From NCBI GenBank assembly GCA_003707065.3, contig PPXM03000004.1, positions 186,001 through 250,000 of the forward strand: a stretch of 64,000 nucleotides of DNA. The letters run 5' to 3'. This stretch comes from Trigonopsis variabilis. Its lineage: Eukaryota > Ascomycota > Trigonopsidomycetes > Trigonopsidales > Trigonopsidaceae. Position 1 is the first letter of the stretch. The number at the start of each line of letters is the position of its first letter. A model generated the notes under the pieces. That model searched no databases. It saw only the letters and a list, made by a program, of their open reading frames with translations, and was not told the origin of the DNA. Of this stretch, positions 10,901 to 21,851 are shown in pieces. The translations under genes and the position numbers were made by a program.

Positions 10901-13900
10901 GTTCCAATCTTGAGGAATACCTGCATCTAGTCTTACCTGCTATTTTGCGCTTATTTGAGAGTGAAAATCGCACTGTCAAAAAAGATGCCATTCTCAATGT
11001 TGGAAAATTATGCCAGAAAGTCAATATGGTCAATATGGCCTCACGTATTGTGCATCCCCTACTCAGAGTCCTTTCCGTTCCTGATGAAGAGATAAGAAAG
11101 GCTACAATGAACACCTTATGTTCTCTTATGTTTCAGCTTGGAAGCGATTTCACTGTTTTTATTCCGGTCACTAATAAAGTAAGTTTTCCGGTGATTCTTA
11201 CTAACTTGATCTCCAGTGTTTGACTGCAAATAAAATCCAAAACCAAACCTATGATATCTTGGCCACAAAACTCATGCATGGAGATGCTTTACCTGCCAAT
11301 TTGAATCCAATGAGCAAATTCATTGAACGAGGTCCTGAGGACGTTTCTGCTGCTGACCCGCCTGCCAAGAAACTCCCCGTGAATCAAGAACATCTACGAC
11401 ATGCATGGGCTACATCTCAGAGATCCACTAAGGATGATTGGCAAGAGTGGATACGACGGCTGAGTGTTGAGTTGCTCAAGGAGTCGCCATCTCACGCGCT
11501 TCGGGCTTGTGCTGGTTTAGCTGGAGTGTACTTTCCTCTCGCGAAAGATCTTTTTAATGCTAGTTTTGTCAGCTGTTGGACGGAACTGTACGAGGAATAC
11601 CAGGACGATCTAGTTAAATCGTTAAAGACGGCGCTGACGTCTCCCAATATCCCACCTGAAATCCTTCAGACCCTCCTTAATCTAGCCGAGTTTATGGAAC
11701 ATGACGATATGCCTCTTCGAATAGACATTAGGCTTCTAGGACAATATGCGCAACGATGTCATGCGTTTGCGAAAGCTTTGCATTATAAAGAACTAGAGTT
11801 TTATCAGGAGCCGTCTCCTCAAACTATCGAAGCATTAATTGCGATAAACAATCAACTACAGCAATCGGATGCTGCAGTTGGAATTCTCAAGCATGCTCAA
11901 CAGCATCATGATTTACAACTGAAGGAGACCTGGTTTGAGAAGTTGCAGCGATGGGACGATGCCTTGGAAGCATATAATCGACGAGAAAAGGAAGAACCGA
12001 ACTCTTTGGAAGTCACAATGGGTAAAATGCGGTGTCTTCATGCTCTTGGAGAATGGGAGCTTCTATCTCAACTGGCTCAAGAAAAATGGACAAATTCCAC
12101 GAACGAAACTAAGCGGGCTGTTGCTCCATTGGCTGCTGCTGCTGCCTGGGGTTTAGGGCAATGGGAAAGAATGGATCTCTATATCAGCGTGATGAAAACA
12201 GAGTCTCCCGATCGTGCCTTTTTCAATGCTATCCTTCTCTTGCATAGGAACCACTTTCAGGAAGCTAATGCTCAAATTGTTAAGGCCCGTGACTTGCTGG
12301 TAACCGAGCTGACTGCTTTGGTGGGAGAGAGTTACAACCGAGCATACGGTGTGGTGGTACGAGTCCAAATGCTTGCTGAGCTGGAGGAAATCTTTACATA
12401 CAAACTCTCGCGACCCGGTTCTGAGCAGCAGAAGATCATGCTGAAGACGTGGAATAAACGCTTACTAGGATGTCAACGGAACGTGGATATCTGGCAACGA
12501 ATGCTCAAGGTTCGGGCATTGGTGGTCAAGCCTAAAAATGACATGGAAATGTGGATTAAGTTTGCCAACTTATGCCGTAAATCAGGGCGGTACGGCTTGG
12601 CTGAAAAGTCCTTAAGGTCATTGGTTGATGGTGAAAGTATAGACGTCTGCAGCACTCGGGCACCGCCACAAGTCGCATATGCCCATCTCAAACTGTTATG
12701 GGCGACTGGGAATCAAGATGAAGCTTTGACACACCTAAAAGATTTCACAGCATCCTTGAGTCGAGATTTAGGCATCAATCCGGCAGAAGCTGTAAACCAA
12801 GATACAAACGAAATACTTCAGAATACTGGACCTGAGAGAACGGATACTTATTTAAGGCTCTTGGCGCGTTGTTTTCTTAAACAGGGAGAATGGCAGATCG
12901 CCGTTCACGGAGACTGGGTTGAAACGGACTCGAAGTCGATCCTTTCTTCGTACTTATTGGCAACCAAATTCGACATGAACTGGTACAAGGCATGGCACAG
13001 TTGGGCGTTGGCAAACTTTGAAGTGGTATCATACCATGACCAGCACGCGCATGAGAAGCCCGTATCTGATGATTTAATTCACTTGTATGTCGTCCCAGCT
13101 ATCAAAGGATTTTTCAAATCGATAGCACTATCAGTAACAAGCTCCATTCAGGATACGCTACGGTTATTGACTTTGTGGTTCCGGTACGGAGGATACCCTG
13201 AGCCAGCTGCTACTATCAGCGATGGATTTTCCAACGTCAGTATCGATATATGGCTGGAAGTCATTCCGCAGCTCTTTTCGCGTATCCACCAACCTAATCC
13301 TGTGGTGAGAAAGCTTCTGCAAGGTCTGCTTACTGATCTTGGACGTGCTCATCCTCAAGCCCTGGTGTATCCTTTGACAGTTGCCATTAAATCTGACAGT
13401 ATTTCACGTCAGAAGGCTGCGCTTACTATTATGGACAGTATGAGAACTCATAGCCCCGTCTTGGTTGATCAAGCTGAGCTTGTTAGTCAGGAACTCATCC
13501 GAATTGCTGTGCTATGGCATGAGCAGTGGCATGAAGCACTGGAAAATGCATCTCGATTGTTTTCAGGTGATCATAATGTTGAAAAGATGTTTGCTATTTT
13601 GGAACCGCTCCATAAGATGCTCGAGCGAGGTCCCGAAACTCTAAGGGAAGTGTCGTTCCACACTGCTTTTGGCCGAGATCTACATGATGCTTATGAATGG
13701 CTCCTAAGTTTCAAACGGACTCACGATATGGCTCATTTGAACCAAGCTTGGGATATCTATTATAATATCTTCCGACGGATTACTCGGCAGCTACCACAAC
13801 TGCAATCTTTGGATCTTCAATATGTTTCGCCCAAGCTTCTGGCTTGTCACGATTTGGAATTGGCTGTTCCTGGCACTTATGTCAGTGGCAAGCCTGTGAT

Positions 13901-15135
13901 TCGCATAGCGAAATTCGATCATATCCTCACCGTCATCTCTTCCAAGCAGCGTCCAAGACGATTGAATATGAAAGGAAGTGATGGTAACAACTATCAATAC
14001 GTATTGAAAGGCCACGAAGATATTCGACAGGATGGTCTCGTGATGCAATTGTTTGGTTTGGTGAATACGTTGCTCGCAGTTGATCCTGAATGCTTTAAGC
14101 GTCACCTCAACATTCAAAGTTATCCTGCTATCCCACTCTCTCCGAAATCTGGTCTTTTAGGTTGGGTCCCTGACAGTGACACCTTCCACGTTTTGATCCG
14201 AGAATATAGGGACAGTCATAAGATTCTACTAAATATTGAGCATCGGATCATGCTTCAAATGGCTCCAGATTATGATAACCTCACCTTGCTACAGAAAGTC
14301 GAAGTTTTCATGTACGCACTTGACAACACAACCGGCCAAGATCTTTATAAAGTGCTATGGCTCAAGAGTCGGTCGTCGGAAACCTGGCTGGATCGAAGGA
14401 CTACGTATACTCGGTCGTTGGCTGTCATGTCTATGGTAGGATATATTCTTGGATTAGGTGATCGGCATCCTTCCAATTTGATGCTTGACAGGTACACTGG
14501 AAAGGTAATCCATATCGATTTCGGTGACTGTTTTGAAGCCGCCATCTTGCGAGAAAAATATCCCGAGAAAGTGCCCTTCCGGCTCACTAGAATGTTGACC
14601 TTTGCGATGGAAGTATCGGGAATCGAAGGAAGCTTTAGAATTACCTGCGAACATGTGATGAGAGTCTTGCGCGATAACAGGGATTCTCTGATGGCAATTT
14701 TGGAAGCTTTTGCTCGGGATCCCCTGATCAACTGGGGCTTTGATATTCCCACTCATAGCTTTGCCAGCTTTGAGCTGATGGAGGAAGTGAATGGCGGTCA
14801 ACCATTGACCGATGCGGATGAGGACGGCGGAGCGACGGAAGAAGAACTCACAGGTATGTATAAACAGCAAAAGAGGAGGCTAACCTCATTTTAGCTGAAG
14901 AAAAGACAAAGTCGCAGCAACGGAACGCGCGCGCCACGGTGGTACTACGTAGAATCACCGATAAGTTGACGGGCAATGATTTCCGCGGATCTCGAGACTT
15001 GACTGTCCCTGTCCAAGTGGATAAATTGATCGAGCAAGCAACCTCGGTGGAGAATCTATGCCAGCATTTCATTGGATGGTGTTCATTTTGTAAGTTGGAT
15101 GGCTGTTTGGATGGTAACTAACGAATCTAGGGTGA
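7914..15135 (+). CDS. TOR: TOR serine/threonine kinase
   Basis: Five exons (7914-7972, 8016-11178, 11217-14853, 14895-15089, 15131-15135) join in frame to 2352 residues, as expected for TOR (about 2300-2500). TOR is the catalytic subunit of TORC1/TORC2 and couples nutrients to growth. N-terminal HEAT repeats fill the first half. The FAT region follows. An FRB domain starts near residue 1833 ([20 protein letters not shown]), with its rapamycin-contact Ser near 1853 and Trp near 1919 kept at the human 66-residue spacing. The kinase has [12 protein letters not shown] near 2155 and HIDFGDCFE near 2174. The FATC tail ends GWCSFW. The terminal exon is only five bases (GG TGA): it completes the last Trp and gives the stop. 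Without that intron the protein would end in an unrelated tail. The kept FRB contacts predict rapamycin sensitivity if a suitable FKBP12 exists. Confidence 0.97.
15131..15135 (+). other. 5-nt terminal coding exon of TOR
   Basis: The upstream exon ends GGA TGG TGT TCA TTT T before donor GTAAGT. The intron has TAACTAAC and ends ATCTAG. The next bases GG TGA complete Trp and stop, giving the invariant TOR C-terminus CSFW. Reading through the donor would instead replace the essential final Trp with a non-conserved tail. Confidence 0.9.
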
Positions 15136-15223
15136 AGACATGGAATGAGAAAAGAATGTAAAATATTATTTCAGGTTGTTTTCATGTTGTATCGTAGCAT
15201 CATCATCATCATCATATCTTTAC

Positions 15224-15730
15224 TTATACAGGATTCTGGCTTCTCAACAGGTCCAGAAGGTCATTACATTGGTTGACCCAAGGAAGAAGAACAGGATGTA
15301 CATCTTGAGTCCATTTAGGAGTGAGGTCAGGGCTCCAGTAGTCCGCGTTAAACAGTTTTTCGATTTCCAGTTCGACGGTAGCTTGCTTGAGCAGATCATT
15401 GATATCTTTACCAGTCAACTGCTGGATCTGCGTCTTATACCTGGTCAATCCCCGCAGAATGCCGAGCGTTCTTCCAACCTGCATTCCAACACGAGCCCCA
15501 ACCTCGTAACCTTGATCAAATCCAGCCTGGACGCCATCATTCCGCCCTTTAACCATACCATCTAGATAGCCTTGTTGCGAGTGATCTCGATGAAGGCGAT
15601 TCACCTCAATCGGTAGGAACTCTCCAGTGTCAGATGTCGTTTTGTGGGGGTCTTCCGACGCTTTCTTCTGGACAATAATATCTTGCTGGTCGTCTTCAGC
15701 CCAAACGTCTTCCTCGTCATTTGCCGGCAT
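15224..15730 (-). CDS. YAE1: Yae1-family Fe-S adaptor protein
   Basis: Intronless, 168 residues from ATG at 15730. The centre carries HRDHSQQGYLDGMVKGRNDG followed by QAGFDQGYEVGARVG. This is the deca-GX3 pattern of spaced glycines that defines the Yae1/Lto1 families. The acidic N-terminus with DVWAEDD is also typical of Yae1. Yae1 with Lto1 acts as an adaptor that recruits the cytosolic iron-sulfur targeting complex to the ribosome-recycling ATPase Rli1/ABCE1. The gene converges on TOR, with 88 bases between the stops. It could be read as Lto1, but the N-terminus and length favour Yae1. Confidence 0.82.
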   Translation of the reverse strand: MPANDEEDVWAEDDQQDIIVQKKASEDPHKTTSDTGEFLPIEVNRLHRDHSQQGYLDGMVKGRNDGVQAGFDQGYEVGARVGMQVGRTLGILRGLTRYKTQIQQLTGKDINDLLKQATVELEIEKLFNADYWSPDLTPKWTQDVHPVLLPWVNQCNDLLDLLRSQNPV

Positions 15731-16092
15731 CGCCACGGCACAAGTCGCTAATGGAAATTACTGGAACTTACTCCTTTGAGAGTTCCAGGTTCTTTTCTTA
15801 CTAGGCTAGACTGATGAGAAGCGGTGATTACTAGTGCTTTTGACTTGACAGAGCCAAAACGTTACATTGCTCTAAAAAGCAAGGAAGTGCGTTAGACAGA
15901 CTCACGAATCTTCTTTCTACGCTGCAGACTAGATTTCAGACAGACGACAAGTTCATATTTACTTGTCAGAGCACCAGTACAGCCAACAGAAGAACGTAAG
16001 CGCTGTGGCATTTCCCTGCCTTTTTACCCTACCGTATCGATTCCAGGTGAAGAGGAATCCTTCGTGGCACGTCTCGTTTTATTATCTTGCTG
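15731..16092. other. Shared upstream region of YAE1 and AIM11
   Basis: About 360 bases between two divergent starts. It contains TTTACCCTACCG near 16021-16032, which resembles the HomolE-type CCCTACC element of fission yeast. Single occurrence, so this is weak. Confidence 0.4.
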
Positions 16093-16635
16093 ATGGCGGA
16101 CTCACAAGTACTCACCGATGAACAAAAGGTTCAAAGGAGAAAGATGCAGATCGCTGGGCTGCTTGTGGCCGGTGGATTGACTTCTTTGGCATGCTTTGGC
16201 GTCCGGCGCAGTATTCAAAAGCGCAAATGTAAGTCAGCCAAATCAAAGCCGGCTTATATAGGGTTAATGGAGATGGCAAAAGCATGCTTGAAATAATATG
16301 CGACGATGATCTACGCATAGAGCTAACAGGCAGATGTACCAGGGTATTTCTCTAAGAACATTAAGGCTCCTGATTTCAATCCTGTCCTTGATGGCATGGT
16401 GGCAGTTGGATATAGTGGTCTGTTGGCAGTTGGCTCTTCTGTTATGGGAGTGCTAGGGTTAGCAATTGGACTGGATGTCTATTCGATCCACGAGTTTGGT
16501 GACAAGATGCGCAACATGTTGGGAGCCCAGGACTTGTCGAAAATGGAAAGTGAAATGACCCCCGAAGAGAAGAAAGTCGAAAAGGAAGTAAATGATCTTT
16601 TCGAGAACGCAGCCAAATACTTTACCGGGAAGTAA
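16093..16635 (+). CDS. AIM11: Aim11-like mitochondrial membrane protein
   Basis: Two exons (16093-16228, 16334-16635) join in frame to 145 residues. There are two hydrophobic segments, roughly residues 18-37 (GLLVAGGLTSLACFGV) and 68-95 (VAVGYSGLLAVGSSVMGVLG). After the second comes LDVYSIHEFGDKMRNMLG, which closely matches the D.S(T)F.EFG.KMK.LMG block of fungal Aim11. In yeast, loss of Aim11 raises the rate of mitochondrial genome loss; its biochemical role is unknown. The 105-nt intron is longer than most here. ATG 16093 is the first in frame. The function is known only from the family. Confidence 0.75.
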
Positions 16636-16821
16636 CATTGTACATATGACCAATTGTAAATAGGACGAAACCTTATCGGTTTATCTATCACAGTGTATGA
16701 GGAACAACAATTCTGGTGAATGACTTCAAGAATAGAGCACGCTGTGCAAGCACCAATGAGTCGATAACAGTCTAGAAGACGTAATAGAATCGAGTGATCT
16801 TTCACTATGCCAATCATCCCA

Positions 16822-17559
16822 TCACAGCTCCTTTAAAATTTCGATTGCCGGTTGGAGATCTCCCATGAGCCGTGATTCGAGGCTGGTTAATCGTATACGG
16901 TCTTTGTCTTCTGTGTATGCTTCAAGAATGGCGGTATCTCGAAGGAGAAGCATGGCTTTGGTCCCCGAGGGATACGAGAGACTGACTCGGGTGAAGGCTT
17001 CGTTACCTTCGACATGACAGTTAAGGCTTTCGAATGAGGATTTCCGGAATAAGTAGAATGAAAGCAGCCGATGCACCTGACTAATGAAGATTTCCACACT
17101 AGTAAGCAAATACTGTTCAGCCAGAACTTCGATGGGAATAAACCGCGGCAAAGTCCACTTGTGCAATTGCCAGAGGTCTCCTTTGTCTCGCCTGAGGATT
17201 ATATAATGAGGATCTGAGAACTTCCCTAACGCGAAGCATTCCAATCTTATTCCTAGCATAGATTCTTGTCCTTCGGGGAGAGCATCACGCACTTTGAAAC
17301 ACGTCACACCCGTCATTCTATGAAGATTCTCTATCCATTTATCTTTAGATCCATTCAATGTCGAATTGAGGTCGGAGAATATTCGATTATCATCCACTTT
17401 GAGATCATCCAACTGCTGACTAAGGATTCGGTGCTCGATGTTCCCTTGAGATTGATTTATCACATATTCTGAACGCAAACGGGAATTTAAAATATTCTGA
17501 CGATATATCTCAGCTCTGAGATGACCGATATCATCTCTAATCGTCTCGTCTGGGTCCAT
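16822..17559 (-). CDS. Inner-kinetochore CENP-O/Mal2/Mcm21-like protein
   Basis: A single exon of 245 residues. The N-terminal third is charged and probably coiled-coil. The C-terminal two thirds have the CENP-O pattern: GIRLECFALGKFSDPHYIIL, then WQLHKWTLPRFIPIEVLAEQYL, then a hydrophobic stretch SVEIFISQVHRLLSFYL. CENP-O proteins (Mal2 in fission yeast, Mcm21 in budding yeast) pair with CENP-P through tandem RWD domains in the COMA complex at the centromere and help attach microtubules. It is somewhat shorter than Mal2 (about 300 residues), so an upstream exon may be missing, although no obvious one was seen. Similarity in this family is low, which limits certainty. Confidence 0.72.
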   Translation of the reverse strand: MDPDETIRDDIGHLRAEIYRQNILNSRLRSEYVINQSQGNIEHRILSQQLDDLKVDDNRIFSDLNSTLNGSKDKWIENLHRMTGVTCFKVRDALPEGQESMLGIRLECFALGKFSDPHYIILRRDKGDLWQLHKWTLPRFIPIEVLAEQYLLTSVEIFISQVHRLLSFYLFRKSSFESLNCHVEGNEAFTRVSLSYPSGTKAMLLLRDTAILEAYTEDKDRIRLTSLESRLMGDLQPAIEILKEL

Positions 17560-18144
17560 CTATTCACGCGGTCCGGTCCTTCAGTACTCTGAACAAACAA
17601 GCGCGTAAAGCGAACGGGCAATCAGGAAGAGACAGATAACACTTCAGACACGAGAATAGTCGTAGATTTCAAAAGGAATCCCCAATTAAGCCTCCACAGC
17701 CACGTCTGAGGATGCCAGTGGTGTTATAGTCCCCAGCAACGGCGCTTAGTTGGCGATTTGACTTGAGGTCTAGGGATAGAATTTTATTTCTACGAAGTTA
17801 CAGATACTGTTGGCAAAAGAGATGCTTAGTTCACTATAGGTTGATATCTTAATATGATAAGAATCCTTGGTACTGCACTATTGACGGTAATGCATCTCTC
17901 TGTTTCTCAAGCCGGACCTCGTGCGAAAGAAGTGCAAGAGAGCTTAATAAAAAAAAAAGACAAAAAAAACTTGAAAATTAAAGACCCCTAATACACCATC
18001 GAAGCAACTTTAGAGCCCAGACTCAGATCTGCTGGTGTATTTAAAGTCCTAATATACAGGCGTCTAGTCACAGGTCGACGCTGCAACGTCCCAAGGCGAA
18101 TCTGAACTGCTTGCCGTCGCTACAACCCTCACCACGGGCCTTCT
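17560..18144. other. Divergent promoter region with A-rich tract
   Basis: This stretch separates the CENP-O-like gene and the acetyl-CoA transporter gene. A nearly pure adenine tract lies around 17947-17969. No coding segment or RNA gene was recognised. Confidence 0.5.
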
Positions 18145-19866
18145 ATGAAAGGCACCGTCTCGTCAAAGAAACAATCGAGATCCTCCAAGTCCTCCAAAAA
18201 GCCAAAGTCAACTTCAATTGAGCCTAATATGAGCTCTGCTGCGGAATCAATAGAGCTATTGCATCGTCGAGCAACTTCCTCTGGCACCACTACTCCACCT
18301 CTCGAAGAACTACCAGAATTTTCTCTAGATGAAGGTCCTAAGCCGTCTGCCATATCGATCACATCGCTCCCTAAAGATGATCTAAGGAACTTTTCTCTCT
18401 TATGTCTCTTGTATCTTCTGCAAGGGGTACCGGTTGGTCTTGCGTTTGGTAGTGTTCCTTTTCTATTAAAGAAGAACTTGAGCTATGGACAGGTTGGTAT
18501 TTTCTCGTTAGCATCATATCCATATTCGCTTAAGTTGTTGTGGAGTCCGATTGTTGACGCCGTCTATTCTAGGAAATTTGGGCGAAGAAAGAGCTGGATA
18601 ATCCCCATTCAAACCGTCAGTGGGTTTGTCTTGATATGGCTGAGCCATAAGATTGGGCCTCTAATGGATCACGCTGAAGATAATCTGTTTCTTATCACGC
18701 TGGCTTTCTTGTTACTTGTGTTTCTCTGTGCCACTCAAGATATTGCAGTAGACGGCTTTGCATTGACCATTCTTTCTCCCCAGAACTTGCCTTATGCATC
18801 TACTGCCCAGACAATTGGATTAAATTCTGGTTATTTCATGAGCTTTACTGTCTTCCTGGCCTTCAATTCCCCTGACTTTGCCAATAAGTATTTTAGAGCA
18901 GTCCCGAGTGATACAGGGCTGATAACTTTGGCTGGTTATTTGAATTTCTGGGGCTGGAGTTATCTTGTTACTACTTTATTGGTCTATCTTTTCAAACGCG
19001 AGGATTCGACTAAAATAGAGAATAATGGTCTTCTTAGCGTGTATCGGTCAATGCTCAAAGTATTGCGTCTTCGAAGTATGTAATTGCTGTTTTTGTTGAT
19101 ATTTTCTAACTAGTTAGATGTTCAGCTATTTATCCTTGTTCACCTATTGGCCAAGTTTGGATTTCAGGCTAATGACGCAGTGACAAATCTTAAACTCCTC
19201 GAAAAGGGTCTATCTCCCGAAGATCTAGCTCTTACAGTTCTTATTGACTTTCCTTTTGAGATTATATTTGGCTACTATGCTGCAAAATGGTCTTCTGGCC
19301 CTAAACCCCTTCGACCCTGGATGTACGCCTTCGCCGGCAGGCTGCTGGCAGCTCTTCTTGCTCAAGGCATGGTATGGGTTTATCCTAAATCTGGAGCAGG
19401 AGTGGGCTACCTTCTCTTGGTTATTTTTGTCCACTGCTTCAGTAGCTTTATGAGCACTGTCCAATTCGTCTGTATTAATGCCTTCCATACTCAAATCGCT
19501 GACCCCTTAATTGGTGGTACTTATATGACTACATTGAATACAATCTCCAATCTCGGTGGCCAATGGCCAAGGTTGGTCGTCCTCTATGGCGTTGACTTCT
19601 TCACCAAGGCTACTTGCACCTTCAGCGACAGCTTGCTCCGATCAAGAGCTCTCCCTGATGGCACACTAGAACCTTTCTCGTGCTCCGTAGAAGGAGAAAG
19701 AGAACGATGCATCAAACTTGGAGGCACCTGCCGGACTGAGGTCGACGGTTACTACATCGTTAACTTGATCTGTATCACGGTTGGCGCTCTACTCTTTGTG
19801 TCTTTTATACGACCAAAGGTTTTATGGCTTCAGTCTCTTCCCGTCAGCAAATGGCGCGTTGAATAA
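18145..19866 (+). CDS. Acetyl-CoA transporter (SLC33A1/AT-1 family)
   Basis: Two exons (18145-19075, 19118-19866) with a 42-nt intron join to 559 residues. About 12 membrane segments follow a Ser-rich soluble N-terminus of 70 residues. Family blocks include LLYLLQGVPVGLAFGSVPFL, LWSPIVDAVYSRKFGRRKSW, CATQDIAVDGFALTIL and FGFQANDAVTNLKLLEKG. Later come TYMTTLNTISNLGGQWPR and a Cys-rich luminal loop. AT-1 proteins move acetyl-CoA from the cytosol into the ER lumen for acetylation of secretory proteins. In human SLC33A1 the corresponding junction reads NIQTFIIVHLIAK; here it is NVQLFILVHLLAK across the splice site, which supports the intron. Confidence 0.93.
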
Positions 19867-20010
19867 TGATCCTTTTTTGTCGTTTATCGTGTAATAAAAG
19901 AATACTGATACAATTGTGCTCCCAGTTAATATTCAAACATATTTTTGCCGCAGATATTTACAAGTGAAAAGCAGGCTTATCTATCGTGATGGTGAGACCT
20001 GTATCAATGA

Positions 20011-21520
20011 TTATGCCAAAAATATAGGAGGTTCGTCCTGAGACGATGTAAAGATAAATTCCTGGCGCATGACTTCGAAAACAATTAGTCCAATGCTAGA
20101 TCCCGGTAACATGCTCAATGTATTTCTGAAGAAGCCAGCGTAGATCCATTCTGCGAATGGAATAATCCCTGGACTATTGGCTCTCACACGTTGCACGTAA
20201 AACTTCAGCGGCTGCCGCGAGGGCATCCGGTCGGTATGAGAAATGTCACCAATGAGTTTTGCTGCCCGCTCAACCTGAGCAACGTAATTATTATGACTGG
20301 TTGCAGCCAAAGTACAAGCCTGATTCAAAGTATCAGAGTAGGCATGGTAATAGAGCTTTGTGATGGGTTTGTGACTGTCCCAGAACCTATGCAGACGCAC
20401 AAGTATGGTATCATTATCTTTTAGGTTCTTCAGAGCTTGCTGCTTCAGAAGATTCTGTTTTCTTATCTTATCGTCAAAGTCAAGAGTCTCTAGCCTAGAG
20501 AAGTGGAGCTGCTGGATTTTTGTCAGCGGATACTGGATGACTTGTAAAGCCAATGAAGCCGAGGCACCGGCCAGAAGAATAAACAATGGATACGTAGCTG
20601 CACTTGGCTTGACCGATTTTGGGTCAACTGGGTCTTGTCCATGTCTCTTCCTGAATTTCTGAGCATTTTTCTGCTCCCGATAGGCCGCATATCGGTTATA
20701 CCAGCCCCCCTTAATCGTCTCGAACGTAGAAAAAAAGATGCCGAATCCAAGGGATTCCTTTATGGCACTTAACACAAAACCAGCCATGACGCCCGAATAT
20801 CCAATCTGCTTGACTTTTTCCAGCCCATACCGCCAGAGTGACTTGTCGGGCATCTCCAGAAGTTCTGATACTTTGAATCGAGTATATATGGCGTCAATAG
20901 GAGCAGCAGCCACGCTCTGAGTGGCACCAGCAAACGCTCCAGCCATAAAGGCAACAGTTGGAGGAACCGTCCCGTCTGATAATGACTCTGATTCAACGTA
21001 GCGAAAAAAAGGAACCGACAAAAGATAGGAAGAATATAATACTGTACCAACTCTAATGAGGGTTAGTTGAGCGATAAAAATAAACCTTACAAAGAGTTTG
21101 CTAATAATGGAGGAAGAATGTGATCCGGGATTACCTTCCACCCACCACTTTTAACTGCGTCTCGTAATAATGCAAAGGTCGAGTGAGTCCCAAAGCTCCA
21201 AGGCTGACCATGATATGGACTAAGGAGACGAGGAACAAGCTGGGGCGTCAGTCTATCCGATCGCTACCACAAAAACAACTTACCAAATAGCTAAGAGTTA
21301 GAAATGACAAAAGAAAAATGACTCACTCTACTCTCGTCGGTCTAAACAATTTGACCGGAATCCTAACATAAAAGGACAGAAATTGGGCCGTTAATGCCCG
21401 AGCACCAGCAGTTGTAGCTGAGATATGAGTCTGGGCACGATTTAGGATCGAATCTTGGTGAGAGTCATCGGATTCAGTTTTAGATTTGATGCCAAAAGAT
21501 GCACTCGCTTCTGGAGCCAT
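20011..21520 (-). CDS. Atypical mitochondrial carrier family protein
   Basis: Four exons (21327-21520, 21284-21290, 21091-21239, 20011-21052) join in frame to 463 residues. The carrier signature is degenerate: one repeat has SVAAAPIDAIYTRFK and another QVIQYPLTKIQQLHF, both showing the P-x-(D/T)-x-(I/L) form of the carrier motif. Other blocks are KLFRPTRVDYLVPRLL, GWKVIPDHILPPLLANS and ESLGFGIFFSTFE. This resembles a fungal-specific set of large, divergent carriers with unknown substrate; the protein is longer than the usual 300 residues. Exon 2 is only seven bases (C TAT TTG). It is supported by CTAAC/TTAG before it, GTAAGT after it, and the restored RVDYL motif. A putative donor at GGAAG/GTAATC is not used, because reading through gives the conserved WKVIPDHILPPLL. 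Confidence 0.78.
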
Positions 21521-21851
21521 CCAGTAAAGCGTTGATCCCCCGGGTCTCGAACTGAAGGTGCTGTTAGTTCTCCAGAATGTAACAGCTACAAGAAGTGTAC
21601 TTCGGAGGGAATTGGCGACGGGCACAACGTGGCACCTCAACCAAGGCCATCACAAAGATTCTATATCCAAGAAGCCATTACAGCCTTATTAGCTGTATTC
21701 GGCTATAGAAGGCTCTGGCTTGTCTCCACAGAAAGTCAGCTAGATGTCGACTCGTAGCACATGCAACGGACCTATTTGGATTTCGCACGGGAAACTACTT
21801 ACGAACAATGAGCGATGGCGAACTGTAGGTCAATAATACCTTGTTAAGCGT
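21521..21851. other. Spacer upstream of the carrier gene
   Basis: About 330 bases between the carrier start and the stop of the C2H2 gene, both minus strand. Nothing recognisable beyond expected promoter and 3' end. Confidence 0.5.

Noticed and set aside
17946-17975. A-rich tract that could be a poly(A) tail of an inserted retrotransposed sequence
   Set aside because: No adjacent element body, no target-site duplication and no coding remnant; more likely a promoter A-tract.
21130-21145. Canonical-looking donor AAG/GTAATC in the carrier gene
   Set aside because: Reading through it gives WKVIPDHILPPLLANS, a conserved carrier segment, and the frame then joins correctly at the next donor.
21530-21620. 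tRNA-like B box (GTTCGAGACC) on the minus strand upstream of the carrier gene
   Set aside because: No acceptor, D or T stem could be paired around it and no good A box is correctly spaced.
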